A stretch of DNA of 11,278 nucleotides from assembly GCA_018660965.1 (NCBI GenBank), contig JABJJH010000300.1, positions 1 through 11,278 of the forward strand. Reading direction: 5' to 3'. Below are positions 1 to 5,990 of this stretch, one piece after another (the stretch's first letter is position 1; each line of letters begins with the position of its first letter). The DNA is from Rhodospirillaceae bacterium (GTDB lineage: Bacteria > Pseudomonadota > Alphaproteobacteria > UBA8366 > GCA-2717185). The notes beneath the pieces were generated by a model, which made no database searches, had not been told where the DNA came from, and saw only the letters and a program-made list of their open reading frames with translations. The position numbers were made by a program, and so were the translations under genes.

Positions 1-486
1 ATACGTGGTCAGCGCCGCGCCCTTGTTGCCGCGTTCTTCCTTGACCACCTGCACCAGCATGATTTGCCGACGTTTGATGACTTCCTGAATTTTGTAATTG
101 CGGTAGGACTTGGGGCGTCGGCGTTCAACTTCTTCTTCCATTTCGTCGCCGCCGACAACCTCGACGCTGGCGCCGTCAACCGGCTCTTCGGCTTCTTCCG
201 CAACGGATTCGGCTTCGATCAGTTTCTCTCGGTCGGAAATGGGGATTTGGTAGTAATCCGGGTGGATTTCACTCGAGGCGAGAAAGCCGTGCCGGTTTCC
301 GCCGTAATCAATGAACGCTGCCTGCAGGGATGGTTCGACCCGCGTCACTTTCGCGAGATAGACATTCCCTTTTAACTGTTTCTTGCTCGTCGATTCAAAG
401 TCGAATTCTTCAAGTTTGTTTCCGCTAACAACCGCAACACGCGTTTCTTCGGTGTGGGTGGCGTCGATTAACATGGTTTTCGTCAT
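1..486 (-). CDS. rne: Ribonuclease E, N-terminal part (gene continues beyond position 1)
   Basis: RNase E is the endoribonuclease that starts most mRNA decay and processes rRNA and tRNA precursors; in alphaproteobacteria it scaffolds the degradosome. The 162 visible residues begin MTKTMLIDATHTEETRVAVV and contain the family hallmarks VEPSLQAAFIDYGGNRHGFL (residues 50-69) and VVKEERGNKGAALTTY (147-162). These form the RNase-H-like start and the S1 RNA-binding domain. The S1 domain is split by an acidic insert, about residues 85-130 and rich in Glu/Asp, which E. coli RNase E lacks and which I recall as common in alphaproteobacterial homologues. The start ATG at 486-484 has a GGAG (plus 494-497) seven bases upstream. 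The catalytic DNase-I-like domain, Zn-link and scaffold tail lie outside the window. The gene is divergent from amiC. RNase G is the alternative, but the insert and gene context favour RNase E. Confidence 0.95.
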   Translation of the reverse strand, partial: MTKTMLIDATHTEETRVAVVSGNKLEEFDFESTSKKQLKGNVYLAKVTRVEPSLQAAFIDYGGNRHGFLASSEIHPDYYQIPISDREKLIEAESVAEEAEEPVDGASVEVVGGDEMEEEVERRRPKSYRNYKIQEVIKRRQIMLVQVVKEERGNKGAALTTY

Positions 487-692
487 TATTATTCTCCAGC
501 GGTCGCATCTTCGTACGGTGCATGACTGTGCCGTGCGAACGCGCTGCGCTAAGTTCGGAGAAGCCGTTTTCGTCGCTTATCAATTTGTCGAACGGGAAGA
601 TCATAATATTTTCACCAGGACAAAGAATCAGTCGGACGGTAACGTTCTCCGGGCCTGTCAGTATTCGATGTGGACCAGAGATCGGCTTCGTC

Positions 693-722
693 GGTAATTA
701 AAAAGGTAACCACGCTGGTAAC
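693..722. repeat. Three GGTAA motifs at exact 12-bp spacing
   Basis: GGTAA occurs at 693, 705 and 717, a strict 12-bp period; the last two extend to GGTAAC. A fourth GGTAAC lies at 638. Direct short motifs at near-helical spacing are typical of tandem binding of a transcription factor such as a response regulator, but I cannot name the protein. Confidence 0.45.
700..722 (-). terminator. Possible intrinsic terminator or attenuator hairpin (minus strand)
   Basis: Read on the minus strand, GTTACCA-GCG-TGGTTAC (722 to 706) can fold as a seven-base stem with one T-T mismatch and a three-base loop. It is followed by C and five T (705-700). The stem is short and partly AT, so termination would be weak. 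It lies inside the rne upstream region, where it could end a small transcript or attenuate a long rne leader. The same bases make up two of the GGTAA repeats, so the two readings compete. Confidence 0.25.
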
Positions 723-855
723 GCTTGGCTTCGCAAACTTTCAATACGGACGCTGGACACTTGTCTTCAGTAGCCGGATTAGAGTTCGCGAGGCGTTCGC
801 GCCATTGAATCAAGGCTGACCTTTATCAATGAGACGCAGTCAATCACGCATGCAT

Positions 856-884
856 AAAATACGCGTTCGATTGCTCTTCCACAA
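856..884 (-). promoter_or_regulatory. Candidate distal promoter on the minus strand toward rne
   Basis: On the minus strand TTGTGG (884-879) and TATTTT (861-856) are separated by 17 bases, a fair sigma-70 arrangement with a weak -35. Transcription would begin near 849, giving an rne leader of about 360 nt, or a roughly 150-nt RNA ending at the hairpin at 700-722. This is pattern matching only. Confidence 0.25.
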
Positions 885-936
885 ATAGTATTTTCCATTT
901 TCGTGGAATTTTAGAAGGAAAATGACATTCTATTTC

Positions 937-967
937 TTGAGAGACGGGCGCGAATCGCCAATATACT
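937..967 (+). promoter_or_regulatory. Candidate amiC promoter
   Basis: TTGAGA (937-942) is followed by TATACT (962-967) with a 19-base spacer, or by AATATA (960-965) with a 17-base spacer. The start of transcription would fall at about 972-975, on or next to the ATG at 975, so the mRNA may be leaderless. No ribosome-binding sequence precedes that ATG, which agrees with this reading. Confidence 0.4.
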
Positions 968-974
968 GGCTTGC

Positions 975-2195
975 ATGAATGAAATGTATCGAATCCGCAT
1001 GATGCTCCGCTTGATCACAGTGTTGTGTGTCCTGGTGTTGTTCCGCCCTGCGGCGGTGCTGGCGATGCCGGAAGTGACTGGTGCGCGAATCGGCACACAC
1101 CCGGATTCCACGCGGCTGGTGTTGGAACTCAGCGAGCCGGTTCCGTACCAATTGTTCACGCTTGATAAACCATATCGTGTCGTTGTTGACTTTCCCGAAG
1201 TACGCTGGCGGGCGCGGCACAACCCTATGCGAGCGTCCACGGGGCTTGTATCCGGTTTCCGGTTTGGATTGTTCCAGAGTGACAATAGCCGGGTGGTGTT
1301 GGAGACGAATGTCCCGACCTTTGTGTCGAAGCACTTCATCCTGGAGGCCGAAGACGGTAATCCCACGCGGTTCGTGCTCGATTTGCAGGAAACAAACCGG
1401 GCGGCGTTTGCGCCGGGAAAAATGATTCAATCTTCAGGCTGGAAATCAGTCGTGCAACGCCGCGCGCGCGCGCCAAGCGCCCGGCGACCCGCAAGCCCAG
1501 GTCGTCATGTTATCGTGTTGGACCCCGGCCATGGCGGGGTCGACCCGGGCACAATCGGCGTGACCGGCGCGTATGAAAAGAAAATCACGTTGGCGATCGC
1601 CCGCGAAGCGAAAAGATTGTTCGAAGCCACCGGGCGCTATCGGGTCGTCTTGACGCGCACGCGGGACGTTTATATCAGACTGCGGGACCGGTTCGAAATC
1701 GCGCATCGGAACAAGGCGGAATTATTTCTATCCTTGCACGCCGATTCCATCCGTGATCGAAAGATTCAAGGCGGGTCGGTCTATACCCTGTCCAACAGGG
1801 CGTCGGACAAGGAGGCGGCGACTTTGGCGGCGCGCGAAAATAAATCCGACATCATCGCCGGCGCCGATTTATCGGGATACGCGCCGGAGGTATCTGAAAT
1901 CCTCATCGATTTGGCGCAGGGCGCGACCAACAAGGAATCCTGGTTCCTGGCGGAAATGATGGTGAAGGAACTGGGGCGGCGGACCAAACTGTTGCGCAAT
2001 TCGCATCGCTTCGCGGGGTTCGCCGTTCTGAAGTCGCCAAATGTTCCGTCGGTGTTGCTGGAACTCGGGTATTTGTCGAACCGCACCGACGAGAAAAAAC
2101 TCAGCAATCCAGCGTATCGAACGCGCATCGCCCGCGCCATGTTGCAGGCGATAGATAAATATTTCGAACGAAAAATCAAGTTGCGGAAATCCTAG
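975..2195 (+). CDS. amiC: N-acetylmuramoyl-L-alanine amidase, AMIN + Amidase_3 (AmiC type)
   Basis: This periplasmic zinc amidase cuts the bond between MurNAc and the stem peptide, splitting septal wall during daughter-cell separation. Residues 1-30 form a signal peptide (hydrophobic LITVLCVLVLF, cleavage likely after AAVLA). An AMIN domain, which targets peptidoglycan or the septum, spans about 31-140; a basic Ala/Pro/Arg linker follows (about 141-177), then the Amidase_3 domain (about 178-397). The zinc ligands H186 (LDPGHGG), E201 and H255 (SLHAD) and the catalytic E363 (LLELGYLSN) are all present. The stretch around residues 280-325 (ENKSDIIAGADL, IDLAQGATN) resembles the autoinhibitory helix segment of amidases activated by EnvC-type LytM proteins, so a partner activator is expected. 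The length of 406 residues is normal. ATG 975 lacks a Shine-Dalgarno sequence; ATG 984 or 999 are alternative starts. The PBP1A gene follows 104 bp downstream. Confidence 0.94.
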   Translation: MNEMYRIRMMLRLITVLCVLVLFRPAAVLAMPEVTGARIGTHPDSTRLVLELSEPVPYQLFTLDKPYRVVVDFPEVRWRARHNPMRASTGLVSGFRFGLFQSDNSRVVLETNVPTFVSKHFILEAEDGNPTRFVLDLQETNRAAFAPGKMIQSSGWKSVVQRRARAPSARRPASPGRHVIVLDPGHGGVDPGTIGVTGAYEKKITLAIAREAKRLFEATGRYRVVLTRTRDVYIRLRDRFEIAHRNKAELFLSLHADSIRDRKIQGGSVYTLSNRASDKEAATLAARENKSDIIAGADLSGYAPEVSEILIDLAQGATNKESWFLAEMMVKELGRRTKLLRNSHRFAGFAVLKSPNVPSVLLELGYLSNRTDEKKLSNPAYRTRIARAMLQAIDKYFERKIKLRKS

Positions 2196-2299
2196 ATCCC
2201 ATTGCCATCCCGCCCTTTCCAGTCCGCCATATCTACGCCACAATTTTCAACTACGCCTGACCAACCGCTCCGCTTGGATAACATGACCTTATTAATCAC

Positions 2300-4768
2300 A
2301 TGCGATTTTTGCTGAAACTGTTCGTGATTGCGCTATCGCTGGTCGTCGTTCTGGCGGCGGCGGGCGCCGGTGGGGCCGCCTATGTTTTGTACCGGTATGG
2401 CCGTGATTTGCCGGATTATAAGCAATTAGCCGATTACGAACCCGCGATGATGACGCGGGTTCACGCAGGCGATGGGCATTTGATCGCCGAATACGCCAAG
2501 GAACGTCGTGTCTTCGTGCCCGTCGCGGCCATGCCCCGGCGGGTCGTCAACGCCTTCATCGCGGCGGAAGATCAGAATTTTCAAACCCATCCGGGCGTCG
2601 ATGTGGTCGCCTTGGCGCGGGCCGTGGTCATGAATGTCATTAACTATTCGCGCGGTCGCCGACTTATTGGCGCGTCGACGATCACGCAGCAGGTCGCCAA
2701 AAATTTCCTGCTGACCAACGAAGTGTCAATTGAGAGAAAAATCAAGGAAGCCATCCTGGCGTTTCGCATCGAACGGGCGTTGCCGAAACAGCGCATACTC
2801 GAATTGTACCTGAACGAAATCTACCTGGGTTACGGTTCCTACGGCGTGGCGGCGGCCGCCTTGAATTACTTCAATAAATCTCTTGATGAATTGACGACAG
2901 CGGAAGCGGCCTATCTGGCGGCCCTGCCCAAGGCGCCGAACAACTATCACCCGATCCGCAAGGCGCGCGCCGCCAAGGGGCGCCGGGATTGGGTGATCAC
3001 GCGTATGCTCGTAGAAGGCTACGTGGACGCCGATACGGCGAAACTCGCCAAACAATCGGCGTTGCGGGTCATCCCGCGCACCGCCACGGAATTCATTGAG
3101 GCCGATTACTTTGTCGAGGAAGTGCGCCGGGAATTGGCGGACCGGTTTGGCGAGGATCAGCTCTACGAAGGTGGATTGTCGGTGCGTACGACGCTCGATT
3201 CGAGACTCCAGGCGATTGCGGAACAGACCTTGCGCCAAGGCTTGATCACCTATGACCGCCGACACGGTTGGCGCGGCCCCCTGACCAATGTCGCCATCGA
3301 CAACGGATGGTTTGGACCGCTGCGCGGGGTGAAACCGCCCTTGGGCGTCGATGAATGGACTCTCGCCGTGGTGCTCGGCATTGATGATGAGGGCGCGGAT
3401 ATTGGCCGCAGCGATGGGCGTGTGGGGCGGCTACCGTTCAAGGAACTGACCTGGGCGCGTCAACCGCGCGAAAACCGTCGTCTGGGACCGAAAATCAAGC
3501 ATGCGAGCGACGTCTTGAAAATTGGCGACGTGGTGTTGGTCGAAGCTTTGCTGGAAGCGCCGCCTAAGGATCTCGAGAAGGCCGAAAATGTATCGGCGCC
3601 ACTGGCGCCGCCGAGCGAGGCGCGATATGGCCTCCGCCAGGTTCCGGAGATCGAGGGCGCCATCGTCGTTCTCGACCCCCACACCGGGCGCGTGTTGGCG
3701 ATGAATGGCGGTTTCCATTACGCATTGAGCGAATTCAATCGCGCGACCCAGGCGTTGCGCCAACCGGGATCGGCGTTCAAGCCCTTCGTCTATCTGGCGG
3801 CGTTGGACAAGGGCTATACGTCTGGCACATTGATCCTTGATGCGCCGTTTGTTCTTGATCAGGGGCCGGGACAACGGAAATGGAAGCCGGCGAACTATTC
3901 GAAGAAATTCTATGGCCCAAGCCCGATGCGGATCGGGATCGAAAAGTCCCGAAACTTGATGACCGTGCGGTTGGCGCGCGCGATTGGCATGGATACCGTG
4001 TCCGAATATGCGCATCGGTTTGGCATTGTGGAGAACATGCCGCAACAATTGTCGATGGCCCTGGGGGCGGGTGAAACCGTGTTGCTTCGGTTGACGGCGG
4101 CGTATGCGATGCTTGTGAACGGCGGTAAACGGGTGACGCCGACGTTCATCGATCGCATTCAGGACCGCAACGGCAAGACCGTGTTCCGCCATGACGCGCG
4201 ACCCTGCGAAGGTTGCGTCGTGGAGGGATGGGGTGGCGAGCCGGTTCCTGAAATTCCTGACCAGCGTGAAATCGTCACCAGTCCGGCGAGCGCTTATCAG
4301 ATTGTCTCCATGTTGAAGGGGGTGGTGCAACGCGGCACCGGTCGGCGTATTCGCGCGGTCGGCAAGCCGCTTGCGGGGAAAACCGGCACGACAAACCGGG
4401 AAATGGACACATGGTTTATCGGATTTTCGCCCGATCTCGCGGTTGGCGTTTTCGCGGGCTTCGATACGCCGCGCCCGCTTGGCCGCCGGGAAACCGGTTC
4501 CTCGGTTGCGGCCCCGGTGTTCCGGGATTTCATGGCGTTGGCGCTGAAAGACAAGCCCAGTATCCCGTTCCGCATTCCCCCGAGCGTCAGGCTGGTGCGG
4601 GTGGAATCCGCCACCGGTCGGGCCGCCCGGCCCGGTGACAAGCAGGTAATCCTGGAAGCGTATAAAATTGGCGCGGTCGATGGCGAGACGGTATTGATCG
4701 ACGGTTCGGACGAGCCCGGCGGCGGCGGTTTGGATCGACCTGAGGCGCAATTGGGCGGAAAATACTGA
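2300..4768 (+). CDS. mrcA: Penicillin-binding protein 1A (bifunctional glycosyltransferase/transpeptidase)
   Basis: This class A PBP polymerises lipid II and crosslinks the strands at the outer face of the inner membrane. It has a short cytoplasmic start and one membrane anchor (about 4-31), then a GT51 domain (about 55-230). That domain shows EDQNFQTHPGVD (catalytic E90), GASTITQQVAKNF (124-136), RKIKEA (146-151) and the LELYLNEIYLGYGSYGVAAAA motif region (167-187). An OB-like insert lies at about 325-440. The transpeptidase domain (about 450-745) has S491-AFK (nucleophile S491), SRN (550-552) and KTGT (694-697). Length 822 residues matches PBP1A. C636 and C639 form a CxxC in an extracytoplasmic loop. 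The tail is Gly-rich. ATG 2300 has no clear Shine-Dalgarno sequence, but the membrane anchor fixes the start closely. Cotranscription with amiC is plausible (104-bp gap). Confidence 0.96.
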   Translation: MRFLLKLFVIALSLVVVLAAAGAGGAAYVLYRYGRDLPDYKQLADYEPAMMTRVHAGDGHLIAEYAKERRVFVPVAAMPRRVVNAFIAAEDQNFQTHPGVDVVALARAVVMNVINYSRGRRLIGASTITQQVAKNFLLTNEVSIERKIKEAILAFRIERALPKQRILELYLNEIYLGYGSYGVAAAALNYFNKSLDELTTAEAAYLAALPKAPNNYHPIRKARAAKGRRDWVITRMLVEGYVDADTAKLAKQSALRVIPRTATEFIEADYFVEEVRRELADRFGEDQLYEGGLSVRTTLDSRLQAIAEQTLRQGLITYDRRHGWRGPLTNVAIDNGWFGPLRGVKPPLGVDEWTLAVVLGIDDEGADIGRSDGRVGRLPFKELTWARQPRENRRLGPKIKHASDVLKIGDVVLVEALLEAPPKDLEKAENVSAPLAPPSEARYGLRQVPEIEGAIVVLDPHTGRVLAMNGGFHYALSEFNRATQALRQPGSAFKPFVYLAALDKGYTSGTLILDAPFVLDQGPGQRKWKPANYSKKFYGPSPMRIGIEKSRNLMTVRLARAIGMDTVSEYAHRFGIVENMPQQLSMALGAGETVLLRLTAAYAMLVNGGKRVTPTFIDRIQDRNGKTVFRHDARPCEGCVVEGWGGEPVPEIPDQREIVTSPASAYQIVSMLKGVVQRGTGRRIRAVGKPLAGKTGTTNREMDTWFIGFSPDLAVGVFAGFDTPRPLGRRETGSSVAAPVFRDFMALALKDKPSIPFRIPPSVRLVRVESATGRAARPGDKQVILEAYKIGAVDGETVLIDGSDEPGGGGLDRPEAQLGGKY

Positions 4769-4807
4769 CCGTCGTCGCCGGGGTTCAGGATTTATGATAG
4801 ACAAGGC

Positions 4808-4835
4808 TTGCTTTGCCCGCGTGGATTTTGAATAA
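4808..4835 (+). promoter_or_regulatory. Weak candidate promoter for prfB
   Basis: TTGCTT (4808-4813) and GAATAA (4830-4835) are 16 bases apart within the 102-bp spacer between the PBP1A gene and prfB. Both boxes are poor matches to consensus. No terminator hairpin is visible in the spacer, so read-through from upstream is equally possible. Confidence 0.25.
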
Positions 4836-4860
4836 CTCGCGCTCAATTGTCCTGACGCAC

Positions 4861-4864
4861 GGAG
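4861..4864 (+). promoter_or_regulatory. Ribosome-binding site deciding the prfB start
   Basis: GGAG at 4861-4864 lies six bases before ATG 4871 but only three before ATG 4868. The spacing favours 4871 as the start. The two ATGs are adjacent and in frame, so the choice adds or removes only one Met. Confidence 0.6.
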
Positions 4865-4870
4865 ATCATG

Positions 4871-5990
4871 ATGCGCGCGGAAATCCAATCTGTCGTTGAC
4901 GAAACCAAGCAGTCGCTGGAACTGCTGAGGAGGTCTCTTTGACATTGATTCTGCCCGGATTCGCCTCGACGAACTGAACGCGGCGGCTGAAAACCCCGAC
5001 CTTTGGAACGATCCCGCCGCCGCGCAGTTGGTCATGCGCGAACGCACCAAGCTGGATGATGCGATCTCCGGGATCGAAGCCATGGAATCGGGGTTGGTTG
5101 AAAACCTCGAACTATTGGAAATGGCCGAAGCCGAGGATGATTCCGATATGGTGAGCGAGGCGGAGACCGCCTTGATCGCCTTTCGCGATGTCGGCGCCAA
5201 GCGACAGTTGGAAAGCCTGCTGTCCGGGGAAGCCGATTCGAACGACACCTATCTTGAAATTCATGCGGGCGCGGGTGGGACGGAGTCGCAGGACTGGACC
5301 GAGATGCTGCTCCGGATGTACACGCGCTGGGCCGACCGGCGCGGCCACAAGGTCGAACTTCTGGAAGAAAGCCCGGGCGAGGAAGCCGGCATCAAATCGG
5401 CGACCATCCGAATTCTGGGGGCCAACGCTTATGGTTGGCTCAAGACGGAGACGGGCGTCCACCGGTTGGTGCGAATTTCACCGTTCGATTCCCAATCCCG
5501 GCGTCACACCAGTTTCGCGTCCATCGATATATATCCGGTCATCGACGACACCATCGATATCGAAGTCGAGGACAAGGATATTCGCATTGACACTTATCGC
5601 GCGTCGGGCGCGGGCGGGCAGCATGTTAACCGCACCGATAGCGCGGTGCGGATCACCCACGAACCGACCGGCATCGTCGTGCAATGCCAGAACGACCGTT
5701 CCCAGCACAAAAACCGGGCGGCGGCGATGAAGATGTTGCAGGCTCGGCTGTACGAGCGTGAATTGAAGCGCCGGGAAGATGAAACCCGCGCCGAGCACGA
5801 AGCCAAATCCGATATCGGCTGGGGTCATCAGATCAGGTCGTATGTCCTGCACCCGTATCAGATGGTGAAGGATTTGCGCACGAATGTTGAAACCGGCAAC
5901 GCGCAGGGCGTGCTTGACGGCGATCTGGACGATTTTTTGGAAGCAGCCCTTGCCGCGAAAGCCGACAAGACGCGGCCTGAAGGCGCATAA
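4871..5990 (+). CDS. prfB: Peptide chain release factor 2, expressed by programmed +1 frameshift
   Basis: RF2 recognises UGA and UAA stop codons in the ribosomal A site and triggers peptide release. The gene is join(4871..4939, 4941..5990). The first 23 codons ([20 protein letters not shown], then RSL) end at an in-frame TGA (4940-4942). A +1 shift on CTT-T continues with GAC ATT GAT, giving [20 protein letters not shown] and a 372-residue product. The stop-recognition tripeptide SPF falls at 203-205 and the catalytic GGQ at 248-250, each two residues short of the E. coli RF2 positions. The residue matching E. coli RF2 position 246 is Ala (ASGAGGQ), not the Thr of strain K-12. An annotation starting at TTG 5028 or nearby would wrongly drop 52 residues. 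The natural stop is TAA. The gene ends immediately before the convergent DUF455 gene, with no spacer. Confidence 0.96.
4928..4943 (+). promoter_or_regulatory. prfB programmed +1 frameshift (recoding) signal
   Basis: The sequence is AGGAGG TCT CTT TGA C. It contains a perfect internal Shine-Dalgarno hexamer (4928-4933), a three-base spacer, the slippery CTT (4937-4939), then the in-frame stop TGA (4940-4942) followed by C, the poor termination context used by E. coli prfB. The element spacing equals that of E. coli (AGGGGG TAT CTT TGA C), with a stronger anti-SD match. When RF2 is scarce, the ribosome pauses at UGA and shifts +1, making more RF2; when RF2 is abundant, it terminates after 23 residues. 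The motif is read directly; the mechanism is established for the family. Confidence 0.95.

Larger units (their letters stand above)
487..974. other. AT-rich divergent intergenic region between rne and amiC
   Basis: These 488 bases hold no protein-coding region I can support: short open frames on both strands have no family resemblance, and base composition drops well below that of the flanking genes. The region should contain the rne promoter(s) and 5' leader on the minus strand and the amiC promoter on the plus strand. Visible structures: an imperfect hairpin at 515-534 (arms ACGGTGCA and TGTGCCGT, loop TGAC) inside the rne leader, with two mismatches when read as minus-strand RNA; GGTAA motifs at 638, 693, 705 and 717; a -10-like TATTAT on the minus strand at 608-603; and inverted repeats near 877-908. 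In E. coli the rne leader is about 360 nt long and mediates autoregulation. A similarly long leader would fit here, but that is inference. Confidence 0.7.

Noticed and set aside
383..697. A plus-strand 104-codon frame between rne and amiC
   Set aside because: It begins inside rne on the other strand, has no ribosome-binding site and no family resemblance; it covers the rne leader region.
1459..1478. CG-alternating run in amiC as a special repeat
   Set aside because: It encodes the basic Arg/Ala linker between the AMIN and amidase domains and is short; ordinary for GC-rich coding DNA.
2196..2299. Promoter or terminator between amiC and the PBP1A gene
   Set aside because: I found no -35/-10 pair with acceptable spacing and no hairpin with a T run in these 104 bases; cotranscription is the simpler reading.
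3431..5248. A 605-codon open frame on the minus strand
   Set aside because: It runs antisense to PBP1A and the start of prfB, with Arg-rich, low-complexity sequence and no recognisable domain.
5028..5990. prfB starting at TTG 5028 (320 residues)
   Set aside because: It omits RF2's N-terminal helices; the upstream frame, ribosome-binding site and recoding signal show that the gene starts at 4871.
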